Below the pieces are notes generated by a model. The model was not told the origin of the DNA. It searched no databases and saw only the letters and a list, made by a program, of their open reading frames with translations. DNA of 64,000 nucleotides from Arthrobacter sp. Soil782 (GTDB lineage Bacteria; Actinomycetota; Actinomycetes; Actinomycetales; Micrococcaceae). Position 1 is the stretch's first letter, and the number at the start of each line of letters is the position of its first letter. Shown piece by piece: positions 32,550 to 40,891 of the stretch. Position numbers and translations under genes: made by a program. The stretch spans positions 206,086 through 270,085 of the forward strand of contig NZ_LMSO01000009.1 of NCBI RefSeq assembly GCF_001428435.1, in the 5' to 3' direction.

Positions 32550-33634
32550 GCACCGCTGCTGGAATCAACGTCAGCGGCATCGAACTGACGCTGGATTGCG
32601 CAGGCCTGACGGTCCTCATCGCAGGCACGACGACGGCGGCGCGCCACACGGTGCGCCGCTACACCGCCGGTGGAGCGACAGTCCGCCGCATCGCGACGCC
32701 GGCCCAGTTTCATCCGCGGCTGCTGGACGCAGTGAGCCTTGCGGTAGTGGTGGAAGACCCTGTGACGGCGCACGACGACGGCGCTCCCCTCGGTGAGCAG
32801 AATTGGGAACCGCTGCGTGCGGCCTGCCGCGAGCGCCGGATCCTCACCGCTTCCGAGGAACCCGCCGCGACGGGCGGGAGGGTCACCCTGATTGGCGGCG
32901 GGCCAGGTGTGGAGGATCTCCTGACCGTGCGGGCGAAGCAGGCGCTGCGGGAGGCCGACGTCGTGCTCTATGACCGACTGGGACCGTACCGGACGCTACC
33001 GCAGCTGGCCCCGGGTGCAGAGCTGATCGACGTCGGCAAGACCCCCGGCCACCACCCGGTCAGTCAGGCGGAGATCGAGAAGCTCATGGTCGCCAAGGCG
33101 CGCGAGGGCAAGCAGGTGGTGCGGCTCAAGGGCGGCGATCCGTTTGTCTTCGGGCGGGGCGGCGAAGAGGTCAACACCTGCCTGGCGGAGGGCATCCCCG
33201 TGACCACCGTGCCGGGGATCAGCAGCTCCATTGCCGTTCCGGCGGCCGCAGGCATTCCCGTCACCTATCGAGGGGTGGCTCATGCGTTCACCGTCATCTC
33301 AGGTCATCAACCGCTCACCAGTGCCGAGTTTGAGGCACTGGCGAAGCTCGGCGGCACTATCGTGGTGCTGATGGGAATCGGGACGCTTCCGCAGCTGACG
33401 TCCGGCCTGCGCAAGGCCGGGCTGGCTTCGAGCGTGCCCGTCGCCATCGTCGAAAAGGGCTACAGCCCCGAGCAGCGGACCACCGTCACCACCCTTGGGG
33501 AGGCAGTGACTGCAGCCGGCCTGGCGCGCTGCACGTCACCCGCCGTCGTCGTGATCGGTGAGGTGGTGCGGCAGCACCGGGACTTTTCCGCCACGCTTGA
33601 GCGTGTCCTGGCGCAGCCGCTGGGAGCATCGTGA
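32546..33634 (+). CDS. cobA: Uroporphyrinogen-III C-methyltransferase with degenerate CysG-like N-terminus
   Basis: Methylates uroporphyrinogen III at C2 and C7 to precorrin-2 for siroheme. The SUMT domain (about residues 112-345) has TLIGGGPGVEDLLTVRA, YDRLGPYRTL, VRLKGGDPFVFGRGGEE and TTVPGISSSIAVPAA. The first about 100 residues resemble the precorrin-2 dehydrogenase domain of CysG, but the NAD-binding glycine motif is altered to TVLIAGTTTAARHTVRR, so the dehydrogenase is probably inactive. Start overlaps nirB by 4 bp and end overlaps the HemD-like regulator (GTGA). Confidence 0.92.
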   Translation: MSTAAGINVSGIELTLDCAGLTVLIAGTTTAARHTVRRYTAGGATVRRIATPAQFHPRLLDAVSLAVVVEDPVTAHDDGAPLGEQNWEPLRAACRERRILTASEEPAATGGRVTLIGGGPGVEDLLTVRAKQALREADVVLYDRLGPYRTLPQLAPGAELIDVGKTPGHHPVSQAEIEKLMVAKAREGKQVVRLKGGDPFVFGRGGEEVNTCLAEGIPVTTVPGISSSIAVPAAAGIPVTYRGVAHAFTVISGHQPLTSAEFEALAKLGGTIVVLMGIGTLPQLTSGLRKAGLASSVPVAIVEKGYSPEQRTTVTTLGEAVTAAGLARCTSPAVVVIGEVVRQHRDFSATLERVLAQPLGAS

Positions 33635-34779
33635 CGGTGACAGCGCCCCCATCGACGCCGTCGCCGGAAGCACCGGATTCACCGGTTGAGGGCTCCCTCG
33701 CCGGGTTCCGAATCGGCGTGACGTCCGATCGGCGTTCGGGTGACCTCATTGACGCGCTGGAGCGGCGCGGCGCTACGGTGATGCACGCGCCGGCGCTCAA
33801 GATCGCTCCCGTGGCGGCTGACCTGCCGCTGGTCGAGGACACGCAGCAGATCATTGCAGCTCGGCCGGACTACGCCGTGATCACCACGGCGTACGGGTTG
33901 CGCCGCTGGTCGGAGGCTGCTGATGCCGCGGGAGTCGGTGAAGCGTTGTTGGCCGTGCTCGGCGAGTCAAAGATTTACGTCCGTGGGCCCAAGGCACGCG
34001 GTGCCGTGCGGGCGGCCGGGCTGACGGACGTCGGCATCAGCTCTGATGAGACCACTGCGTCGCTGGTGAACATGATGCTCGGACTGGAACTGCGAGGAAA
34101 GACCGTCGCCGTCCAACTCCACGGCTACACCGATTATCGGCAGCTCGACCGGCTGCGGCGGGCAGGCGCCGACGTTCTGACCGCAACCCCGTACCGCTGG
34201 GTAAAGCCGGCCGGCGCGAACCAGTTGCCCCGGCTCATTGAGGCCGTCTGCAACGGCGGGCTGGATGTTGTGACGTTCACCAGCGCTCCGGCCGTCGACG
34301 CCGTGCTCAGCACAGCGTCCGAGATGGGCTGCCGGGACGCGTTCCTGGCGGCGCTTCGTGGGCCGGTGGCGGCCGCCGTCGTCGGGCCGGTGACTGCGCA
34401 GCCGCTGGTGGAGGCGGGAGTCTCGCCGCTGATTCCGGAACGGTTCCGCATGGGAGCGCTGATCCGCTTGGTCGGAGAGTACCTGGGCCAGCATCGCGTG
34501 CTGCAGTACCCGAGCCGCTACGGGCTGATCGAGCTGCGCGGGAAGAACCTGCGGATTGACGGGAATCCTGTCGAGTTGGCGCCCGCGCCCATGAGCCTCT
34601 TCCGGGCGCTGGTCGAGGCCAACGGTGCGGTGCTGTCGCGGGAGCAGCTCGCCGGGGTGCTCGGAGACGGTGCCGGAGAACACGCGCTGGACATGACCAT
34701 CAGCCGGCTCCGGAAGTCGCTGCCCGAGGCGTCTCTGGTGGCGACGGTCATCAAGCGCGGGTACCGCCTGCAGCTCTGA
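33631..34779 (+). CDS. Uroporphyrinogen-III synthase fused to OmpR-type winged helix (NnaR-like)
   Basis: Residues about 25-265 match HemD (uroporphyrinogen-III synthase): FRIGVTSDRRSGDLIDAL, VITTAYGLRRW, LHGYTDYRQL, VTFTSAPAV and AAAVVGPVTAQPL. Residues about 285-382 form a Trans_Reg_C winged helix with PMSLFRALVEANGAVLSREQ and HALDMTISRLRKSL plus TVIKRGYRLQL. In Streptomyces a protein with this fusion, NnaR, regulates nitrate/nitrite assimilation genes together with GlnR. Its location at the end of nirB-cobA makes the same role likely here. Whether the HemD domain is catalytic is unclear. GTG start overlaps the cobA stop. Confidence 0.9.
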   Translation: MTVTAPPSTPSPEAPDSPVEGSLAGFRIGVTSDRRSGDLIDALERRGATVMHAPALKIAPVAADLPLVEDTQQIIAARPDYAVITTAYGLRRWSEAADAAGVGEALLAVLGESKIYVRGPKARGAVRAAGLTDVGISSDETTASLVNMMLGLELRGKTVAVQLHGYTDYRQLDRLRRAGADVLTATPYRWVKPAGANQLPRLIEAVCNGGLDVVTFTSAPAVDAVLSTASEMGCRDAFLAALRGPVAAAVVGPVTAQPLVEAGVSPLIPERFRMGALIRLVGEYLGQHRVLQYPSRYGLIELRGKNLRIDGNPVELAPAPMSLFRALVEANGAVLSREQLAGVLGDGAGEHALDMTISRLRKSLPEASLVATVIKRGYRLQL

Positions 34780-34866
34780 CTACGCCCATGCGGTCGCTGG
34801 CCGCCAGGTCGCGAACCGGAACTCTTGCGCAGGTACGGCGGGATCCGGACGGGCAGAATCTATCGT

Positions 34867-34895
34867 TTGTCTACACTACTTCCGCTGAATAGCGT
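34867..34895 (+). promoter_or_regulatory. Promoter (-35/-10) of a leaderless LysE-family gene
   Basis: TTGTCT (34867-34872), a 17-nt spacer, and TAGCGT (34890-34895) are followed after 7 nt by the ATG at 34903. Spacing predicts initiation at the start codon. Confidence 0.6.
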
Positions 34896-34902
34896 TGATC
34901 CC

Positions 34903-35499
34903 ATGTTGAGCATCTGGGGCACCGGCCTGCTGACGGGCCTTGCCCTGATCATCGCCATCGGCGCGCAGAACGCATTCGTACTGCGGCAGGGCATCCGGCG
35001 GGAACACGTGGGAGTGGTGGTGGCGCTGTGCATTGTCAGCGATGCGGCGCTCATCCTCGGAGGCACTGCGGGGATCGGCGCGCTGGTCTCACAATTCCCC
35101 GCCATCCTCGACATCCTGAGGTGGGGCGGCGCTGTGTACCTGACCTGGTTTGCCGTCCGCTCCTTCCGCTCGGCGCTGAAGCCGGCGGCCCTGACCGCGG
35201 AGGCGCCGCGGAGCCGCGGGTCGGTGGTTGCCACCACTCTCGCGCTGACCTATCTCAATCCGCATGTCTACCTGGACACCGTCGTCCTGCTTGGAAGCCT
35301 GGCCAACCAGCAGGGAGAGGGGACCCGGTGGGTGTTCGCAGCCGGCGCCGTCGTCGGGAGCATTATCTGGTTCTGCGCCCTCGGTTTCGGTGCCCGGGCG
35401 CTCTCGGGTGTGTTGAAGAGTCCGCGAACCTGGCGGGTCGTGGACGTGGTCATCGGCGTGGTGATGCTGGCGCTTGCGGTCAAGCTGATCGTGGGCTGA
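34903..35499 (+). CDS. LysE/ArgO family amino-acid exporter
   Basis: A 198-residue inner-membrane exporter with about six helices. The N-terminal GLLTGLALIIAIGAQNAFVL is the LysE signature (GAQN), followed by LRQGI and the TM-5 region TLALTYLNPHVYLDTVVLLG (NPHxYLD). LysE-type proteins export lysine and arginine. Upstream in-frame starts have no Shine-Dalgarno, and a leaderless promoter fits the ATG at 34903. A CCCGCGG/CCGCGGG hairpin (35527-35549) follows and may terminate it. Confidence 0.9.
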   Translation: MLSIWGTGLLTGLALIIAIGAQNAFVLRQGIRREHVGVVVALCIVSDAALILGGTAGIGALVSQFPAILDILRWGGAVYLTWFAVRSFRSALKPAALTAEAPRSRGSVVATTLALTYLNPHVYLDTVVLLGSLANQQGEGTRWVFAAGAVVGSIIWFCALGFGARALSGVLKSPRTWRVVDVVIGVVMLALAVKLIVG

Positions 35500-35594
35500 G
35501 GCCGGCGCTCTGCCACGTCCGCACCGGCCCGCGGAAAACTGCCGCGGGCGCTAGAGTTAAGGCAGACAGGCCACGCATCAGAACGAGGAGACTC

Positions 35595-35867
35595 ATGGCA
35601 CACCCGGTAGGCACAACCCGTGACAAGAACAACAAGCGCCCCGAGCACTCCGGCGAGGGCCACGGCCTGACCGCCGCTGTTGCTTTTGTTGTGATGTTCG
35701 TCCTCTTCGCCGCGTCCATCTATGTACTGTCATTTTTCGAGCGCACCAACGTGTGGCCGTTTGCGGTGTGCCTCACACTTTTCTTCCTTGCGTTCTGGAT
35801 TCCACAGACCATCCTGGGCCGTTCAGATTCCGGCTACCGGATGGCAAAGGGCGACCGTAAGGCCTGA
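35595..35867 (+). CDS. Small two-helix membrane protein
   Basis: ATG at 35595 with a strong Shine-Dalgarno (GAGGAG, 5 nt away) gives 90 residues: a polar N-terminus (MAHPVGTTRDKNNKRPEHSG), two hydrophobic helices (about 26-46 and 53-73) and a basic tail. A TAGAGT -10 lies at 35552. It ends at an intrinsic terminator and resembles a conserved actinobacterial small membrane protein; no specific function is recognised. Confidence 0.7.
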   Translation: MAHPVGTTRDKNNKRPEHSGEGHGLTAAVAFVVMFVLFAASIYVLSFFERTNVWPFAVCLTLFFLAFWIPQTILGRSDSGYRMAKGDRKA

Positions 35868-35884
35868 GGCCGCAGATTTCGTCG

Positions 35885-35915
35885 AAAGGGGTCTGCCGTG
35901 GCGGGCCCCTTTTTG
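35885..35915 (+). terminator. Intrinsic terminator after the small membrane protein
   Basis: AAGGGGTCTGCC and GGCGGGCCCCTT form a GC-rich stem followed by TTTTTGC. It begins about 20 nt after the stop codon at 35867. Confidence 0.8.
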
Positions 35916-36050
35916 CTTTCCCGGACCGCCCCAGCGTTATGTTACGCACTGTTACGCGGGGGAATAAGGAAGCGCCGTCGACTGCTGGAATGGATAGCTC
36001 CCGTACCCGGGCAGTCCAAGCTTTCCGTTCAAGCGTCAAAGGATACCTCC

Positions 36051-36881
36051 ATGATTTCTCGCCGTCTTCCGCTGCTCGGCGCCGCTACCGCCATCCTCTT
36101 TGCGGTTGCCGGTTGCGGTTCATCTGCTTCCTCCGACACCGCCACGGGCGCGGCCACCGAGTCCGCCGGCGGCACCACGCTCGCTGAGATCCAGGAGTCC
36201 GGCGTGCTGACCGTCGGGACCGAGGGCACCTACAAGCCCTTCACTTACCACGAGGGCGGTGCCGGCGAGCTGACCGGCTACGACGTCGAGGTCATCACCG
36301 CCGTCGCTGAGAAACTCGGCGTTGAAGCCGAGTTCGAAGAAACCCAGTGGGACGCCATCTTCGCCGGACTCGAGGCGGGCCGCTTCGACGTCATCGCAAA
36401 CCAGGTCTCCATCACCCCGGAGCGCGAGGAAGCCTACGCCTTCTCCGAGCCCTACACCTACAGCAACGGCGTCATTGTGACCTCGGCTGACAACAGCGAA
36501 ATCAGCTCCTTCAAGGACCTCGCAGGCAAGACCACGGCGCAGTCACTCACCAGCAACTGGTACGAGCTGGCTGAGGAGAGCGGCGCCCAGGTTGAGGCCG
36601 TTGAGGGTTGGGCGCAGTCAGTGACCCTGCTGGAGCAGGGCCGCGTTGACGCCACCATCAATGACGAGCTCACCTTCCTCGACTACCAGAAGTCCACCCC
36701 CAACGAGAACATCAAGGTGGTCGCGGAGACCGACGAGCAGTCCCGCAGCGCGCTGGCTTTCCGCCAGGGCAGCGACGAGCTGGTTGAGGCCGTGAATGAG
36801 GCCCTCGCCGAGCTCCGCGAAGAAGGCACGCTGGCCGAGATCTCCGAGAAATACTTCGGTGAGGACGTCAGCGCCGAGTAA
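36051..36881 (+). CDS. Amino-acid ABC transporter substrate-binding lipoprotein
   Basis: A 276-residue periplasmic-type binding protein anchored by lipidated Cys22 (AVAGC). The SBP_bac_3 fold shows LTVGTEGTYKPFTYHE (ligand-binding start), LTGYDVEVITAVAEKLG, WDAIFAGLEAGRFDVIANQV and TPEREEAYAFSEPYTY. The GxxGxYxP-type start and DVEV/FDVI pattern fit cystine or polar amino acids, as in TcyA, but this is not decisive. It is followed by a strong terminator, so permease and ATPase may depend on read-through or a separate promoter. Confidence 0.92.
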   Translation: MISRRLPLLGAATAILFAVAGCGSSASSDTATGAATESAGGTTLAEIQESGVLTVGTEGTYKPFTYHEGGAGELTGYDVEVITAVAEKLGVEAEFEETQWDAIFAGLEAGRFDVIANQVSITPEREEAYAFSEPYTYSNGVIVTSADNSEISSFKDLAGKTTAQSLTSNWYELAEESGAQVEAVEGWAQSVTLLEQGRVDATINDELTFLDYQKSTPNENIKVVAETDEQSRSALAFRQGSDELVEAVNEALAELREEGTLAEISEKYFGEDVSAE

Positions 36882-36905
36882 TCAGCGCAGAGTAACCAGT
36901 ACGAC

Positions 36906-36955
36906 GACGGCGGGCACCGGTCGCGAGGCACGCAGCCTCCGCGGTGCCCGCCGTC
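36906..36955 (+). terminator. Strong hairpin terminator between binding protein and permease genes
   Basis: GACGGCGGGCACCG (36906-36919) and CGGTGCCCGCCGTC (36942-36955) form a perfect 14-bp stem, with a TTTTTT run at 36965-36970. It separates the binding-protein gene from the permease and may produce excess binding protein, as in many ABC importers. Confidence 0.8.
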
Positions 36956-37011
36956 TGTCTGTGCGTTTTTTGCAGAAATCACGATCAGCCACTGGGATAG
37001 CGTAGGAGCTT

Positions 37012-37677
37012 ATGGACATCGACTGGGATCTGGCCCTGACCTCGCTCTGGCCACTCATCGAGGGCGGCCTGAAGGGCACCATTCCCCTGTCGCTGGCGTC
37101 CATGGCCCTGGGACTCATCCTGGCGTTGCTGGTGGCGCTCATGCGGCTCAGCAACAACCGGATCGCCTCCGGGATCGGCAGAGCTTACGTTTCCGTGATC
37201 CGCGGTACTCCCCTGCTGGTGCAGCTGTTCGTGATCTTCTACGGCCTGCCGTCGATCGGCCTCACCATTCCGCCCTGGCCGAGCGCCATCATCGCGTTCT
37301 CCCTCAACGTGGGCGGTTACGCTGCCGAGATCATCCGGGCGGCCATCCTCTCCGTCCCGCGCGGCCAGTGGGAAGCCGGGCACACCATCGGCATGTCCCG
37401 CACGCTGGCCCTGCGGCGCATCATCCTGCCGCAGGCAGCCCGGGTATCCGTGCCGCCGCTGTCCAATACGTTCATTTCCCTGGTGAAGGACAGCTCGCTG
37501 GCGTCGCTCATTCTGGTGACCGAGCTGTTCCGCCAGGCCCAGGAAATCGCCGCGTTCAGCCAGCAGTTCATGCTGCTCTACATTGAGGCCGCCGCCGTGT
37601 ACTGGGTCTTCTGTCTGGTCCTTTCGGCTGGACAATCGCGAATCGAGAAGAGGCTGGACCGTTATGTCGCCCACTAA
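37012..37677 (+). CDS. Polar amino-acid ABC transporter permease
   Basis: A 221-residue HisM/TcyB-type permease with about five helices. It begins MDIDWDLALTSLWPLIEGGL and includes VSVIRGTPLLVQLFVIFYGL and the EAA loop region SRTLALRRIILPQAARVSVP, which contacts the ATPase. It overlaps the ATPase start by 14 bp. Confidence 0.92.
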   Translation: MDIDWDLALTSLWPLIEGGLKGTIPLSLASMALGLILALLVALMRLSNNRIASGIGRAYVSVIRGTPLLVQLFVIFYGLPSIGLTIPPWPSAIIAFSLNVGGYAAEIIRAAILSVPRGQWEAGHTIGMSRTLALRRIILPQAARVSVPPLSNTFISLVKDSSLASLILVTELFRQAQEIAAFSQQFMLLYIEAAAVYWVFCLVLSAGQSRIEKRLDRYVAH

Positions 37678-38434
37678 TCCTGAACCGGTATTGAAAGTCG
37701 AAGGACTCCGAAAATCCTTTGGGGACAACGAGGTGCTGCGCTCTATTGACCTGTCCGTTGCCCAGGGCGGCGTGGTGGCGTTGGTCGGGCCCTCCGGATC
37801 CGGCAAGACCACGGTTCTGCGTTCCCTTAACGGACTGGAAATTCCCGACGCCGGACGCATCACTTTCGACGGCGGCCCGGTGGTCAACTTCGGGTCAGGT
37901 GCATCCAAGCGGGAGCTCGCAGCGCTGCGGGATCGCAGCGCCATGGTGTTCCAGCACTACAACCTCTTCCCGCACAAGACGGTGCTCGAAAACGTCATCG
38001 AAGGCCCGGTGCAGGTGCAGCGCCGGCCCAAGGCGGAGGCTATTCAAGAGGCAGAGGAACTGTTGGGACGCGTAGGCCTCGCGGAGAAGAAGGACCAGTA
38101 CCCGCACGAGCTGTCCGGCGGTCAGCAGCAGCGTGTGGGCATTGTCCGTGCATTGGCGCTGCGTCCCACGCTGCTGCTGTTCGACGAGCCCACCTCGGCC
38201 CTGGACCCCGAACTGGTGGGCGAGGTGCTCTCCGTCATCAAGGAGCTGGCCGATGAGGGCTGGACCATGGTGCTTGTCACGCATGAGCTTGCCTTTGCCC
38301 GCGAGGTGGCCACCGAAGTGGTGTTCATGGACGGCGGCGTGGTGGTTGAGCACGGCCCGCCTGAGACGGTGTTGCGCGATCCTCGGGAGGAACGGACCCG
38401 GCGGTTCGTGCACCGGTTGCTGCACCCGTTCTAG
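37664..38434 (+). CDS. Polar amino-acid ABC transporter ATP-binding protein
   Basis: A 256-residue ATPase. Walker A is GPSGSGKTTVLRSL (about residue 40), the signature is HELSGGQQQRVGIVRAL, Walker B is LLLFDEPTSALDPELVGEV, and the H-loop is VTHELAFAREV. ATG at 37664 overlaps the permease. Together with the binding protein it forms a three-gene importer, probably for cystine or another polar amino acid. Confidence 0.93.
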   Translation: MSPTNPEPVLKVEGLRKSFGDNEVLRSIDLSVAQGGVVALVGPSGSGKTTVLRSLNGLEIPDAGRITFDGGPVVNFGSGASKRELAALRDRSAMVFQHYNLFPHKTVLENVIEGPVQVQRRPKAEAIQEAEELLGRVGLAEKKDQYPHELSGGQQQRVGIVRALALRPTLLLFDEPTSALDPELVGEVLSVIKELADEGWTMVLVTHELAFAREVATEVVFMDGGVVVEHGPPETVLRDPREERTRRFVHRLLHPF

Positions 38435-38453
38435 GGGACGTCCTTCGGCGTAC

Positions 38454-38963
38454 TCATACTGTGTTGGTCCTCGTATCTCGAGACCGCTGAGTCATTTCGG
38501 AGTCCGTTGCGGGACCGGCTGGGACGGCGGGGATGCGGGTCCAGGTCCAGGCGGAGCGCAGGATGAAGGCCAGGATCAGCACCTCGATTCCGATGGACAG
38601 GGCGTAGAAGGAGGCCCATTCCCAGTCCGTCGAGGCCGCGTTGAACACCATCACGGGGATGTAGAGGGCTGCCACGATGAGGTTCGTGGCGCGGTTCATC
38701 CGGGCTGACAGGGTCATGGAGAGCAGGATCATCAGGGCCGGGATCCCTATGACCACAACGAAAATGGTCAACAAGAACCCGCTGATGTCGAACTCATAGA
38801 TTTCACCACCCCGGATCTGGTCGATGGCGCCGGGCTTATAGAGGTGGAAGTAGTCGATGTAGATGACGAAGAACATCAAGCTGGTCCAGGCGGCCGCGAG
38901 CTTGGCCTGCACCGGGACCGGCGGGTTGTCGAGCAGTTTCTGAGTGTGCGTTCGGATGGTCAT
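38454..38963 (-). CDS. Four-helix membrane protein (DUF6326-like), divergent from a TetR gene
   Basis: ATG at 38963 gives 169 residues. Four hydrophobic helices are visible (FVIYIDYFHLYKP near residue 32, a second about 60-80, then two more). The pattern resembles DUF6326; no function is known. It is divergent from the TetR-family gene across 238 bp containing a GTAC-rich operator, which makes it the likely regulated target. Confidence 0.7.
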   Translation of the reverse strand: MTIRTHTQKLLDNPPVPVQAKLAAAWTSLMFFVIYIDYFHLYKPGAIDQIRGGEIYEFDISGFLLTIFVVVIGIPALMILLSMTLSARMNRATNLIVAALYIPVMVFNAASTDWEWASFYALSIGIEVLILAFILRSAWTWTRIPAVPAGPATDSEMTQRSRDTRTNTV

Positions 38964-39118
38964 CGGTTTTCTTTCGTGAGGGGTGATCGGTGCGCCAAAG
39001 TGGCAGCCGGTCTGGGAGTGATACGTACGGGCTGAGTCGGTCCGGTTCTCAGACCGTTGGATTGCTGTTCGATTCCCACACAAGCCTCCTCATGTCCGAG
39101 CTGTGACTCTCACTGCCC

Positions 39119-39167
39119 GTACACCGTACGACGTACGCTGTACGTACAGACTGATCGTACGATGTAC
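39119..39167. promoter_or_regulatory. GTAC-rich operator cluster between the membrane protein and TetR genes
   Basis: Seven GTAC tetramers fall in 49 bp (39119, 39126, 39133, 39140, 39144, 39157, 39164). They include the palindrome TGTACGTACA (39139-39148) and CGTACGACGTACG. It lies about 35 bp upstream of the TetR start at 39202, as an autoregulatory operator would. Confidence 0.65.
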
Positions 39168-39201
39168 TATTGTCAAGACTTTCGAGAAAACAAGGAGATT
39201 G

Positions 39202-39873
39202 GTGGCTGCGAAAAAGCACAGCGAGGCCTCAGGCACGGGGCTGAGCAAGCAACGGGTGGTAGCCGAGGCGATGCGGCTCGCCGACCGAGAAGGGGTCGAC
39301 GGGCTGAGCATGCGCCGGCTGGCTGGCGCGCTCGGCGCGGGCGCGATGTCGCTCTATCACTACGTGGCAAGCAAGGAGGAGTTGCTGGATGCCATGATCG
39401 ACGTCGTATTCGGGGAGATCGAGCTCGCGCCTGTGGATACCGACTGGCAGTCCGCGATGCGACAGCGGGCCGTATCCACCCGACAGGTTCTCGCACGGCA
39501 CCCGTGGGCTATTGGCCTGCTGGAGTCGCGGACATCGCCGGGGCCCGCGAACCTACGCCACCACGAAGCGGTCACAGCCTGTCTGCGGAGGGCCGGCTTC
39601 CCGGTCTTGATGGCGACCCACGCCAACTGGCTGCTCGACAGTTATGTCTACGGTTTCGCTTTGCAGGAAGCCAGCCTGCCGTTTGACACCGCTGAGGAGT
39701 TCGCGGACATGGGCGAGGAGGTGTACCTGCCGCAGCTTCCTCCCGACGAGTTCCCCTACCTCAACGAGTCCGCCGCGGCGCTCGTCGCTGCCGGCTACGA
39801 CCCGGCGGAGGAGTTCACCTTCGGCCTCGACCTCATCCTGGCCGCCCTCGAACCCCTACGAGTATCCGCCTGA
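39202..39873 (+). CDS. TetR-family transcriptional regulator
   Basis: The GTG at 39202 with AAGGAG upstream gives 223 residues; a TTG at 39199 is an alternative. The N-terminal helix-turn-helix SKQRVVAEAMRLADREGVDG then LSMRRLAGALGAGAMSLYHY is typical of TetR, with HYVASKEELLDAM helix 4. The C-terminal domain (TetR_C-like, RHPWAIGLLESRTSPGP) resembles drug or small-ligand regulators. It probably represses itself and the divergent membrane protein through the GTAC cluster. It is convergent with the YCII gene. Confidence 0.88.
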   Translation: MAAKKHSEASGTGLSKQRVVAEAMRLADREGVDGLSMRRLAGALGAGAMSLYHYVASKEELLDAMIDVVFGEIELAPVDTDWQSAMRQRAVSTRQVLARHPWAIGLLESRTSPGPANLRHHEAVTACLRRAGFPVLMATHANWLLDSYVYGFALQEASLPFDTAEEFADMGEEVYLPQLPPDEFPYLNESAAALVAAGYDPAEEFTFGLDLILAALEPLRVSA

Positions 39874-39885
39874 AGGAAGCACGAG

Positions 39886-40242
39886 CTACGCCTGATCGGC
39901 GGTGATGCCCCCGCTGTGTACAGGGCGGACTTCGACGCCCCCGGTGGCAGTGCGCACCGCTGGGTTCACGCGGGCAATTGCCATAGCGGCGTCGAGATCC
40001 GGAGCTTCGATGACATAGAACCCGGCCACGAACTGGTCGGCTTGGACAAACGGTCCAGGGCTTGTGCCGTCCCGCCGGATGGACACCGCACTAGCTCGAG
40101 GGGTCAGGGCATAAGCGAGCGACATGGTGCCGGACGCTGAGAGATCCTCCGCGTGACGGTCGTTCTCTTCGAGCTCGGCCTCTGCTGCGTCAACAGCATG
40201 GAGAGACTCGTCTGCGTAGATGAGGATGGCAAACTGCGGCAT
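39886..40242 (-). CDS. YCII/DGPF-domain protein (third in ECF operon)
   Basis: A 118-residue YCII-related protein beginning MPQFAILIYADESLHAVDAA, with GTSPGPFVQADQFVAGFYVI and AARVNPAV-type core. The DGPF motif region appears as SPGPF. It is 26 bp downstream of the DinB-like gene and is probably the last gene of the sigma-factor operon. Function of DGPF proteins is not established; they resemble muconolactone-isomerase-like ferredoxin folds. Confidence 0.8.
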   Translation of the reverse strand: MPQFAILIYADESLHAVDAAEAELEENDRHAEDLSASGTMSLAYALTPRASAVSIRRDGTSPGPFVQADQFVAGFYVIEAPDLDAAMAIARVNPAVRTATGGVEVRPVHSGGITADQA

Positions 40243-40268
40243 TGTGGTGGTCCTTTCGTAATGGCGGT

Positions 40269-40748
40269 TTAATGTACGACGAGATTTTGATGCCCGTCGA
40301 TCAGCTCACGCACGACGTCGAGGTGACCTGCGTGCGTGGATGTCTCTGACAGCACCCGAAAGGCGACTTCGCGCCCCTCGAGCATGGGTGGGGCGGCGAA
40401 CTCGCTGGCCGGGGGCCACCAGCGTGGCGGTTCATTCAGGTCGACTCTCGCCAGGATTCTGTTGCTTCGCCGGATCTCGTGCTTGTAGATTCTGACCGCT
40501 TCGGCGCCAGTCATGGGCCGGGATGCCCATCCGTTGTGAAGGGCTGAAATCGCCTCGGGGTCCCGGCCAAGAACGGCCGAGATCCAAAACATCTCGTCGT
40601 CGAAAGCGAGATGGTTCAGGAGGCGCGTGATGGTCCATCCTGACGGGACGAGCGCCCTACTCATCTCGGCCTCGGTCAACCCGTCCACGGCGTTCAATAC
40701 ATGATCCCGTTCGCTGGCCAGTTGCGTAAGCAGTAGCTCGTCGCTCAT
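40269..40748 (-). CDS. DinB-superfamily (DUF664) protein
   Basis: ATG at 40748 gives 159 residues of the DinB/DUF664 four-helix bundle: LASERDHVLNAVDGLTEAEM, GWTITRLLNHLAFDDEMFW and HAGHLDVVRELIDGH. The last His-rich helix and H67-type histidine in NHLAFDD are the usual metal ligands. It may act as a metal-dependent thiol S-transferase like related enzymes; the substrate is unknown. It is embedded between two YCII genes. Confidence 0.82.
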   Translation of the reverse strand: MSDELLLTQLASERDHVLNAVDGLTEAEMSRALVPSGWTITRLLNHLAFDDEMFWISAVLGRDPEAISALHNGWASRPMTGAEAVRIYKHEIRRSNRILARVDLNEPPRWWPPASEFAAPPMLEGREVAFRVLSETSTHAGHLDVVRELIDGHQNLVVH

Positions 40749-40891
40749 GCCTGAGGCTCGCAACCGATGAGAGGTCCAGCCATGATGAGCACTCCTAGTG
40801 TTTGAAGAAAAGTAGGCAAATTTGGAAGCACCGGCGGAAAGGCCGCAGAAAGCGATGACGGGAACGAGACGCTCCACAACGAACCACCGGG

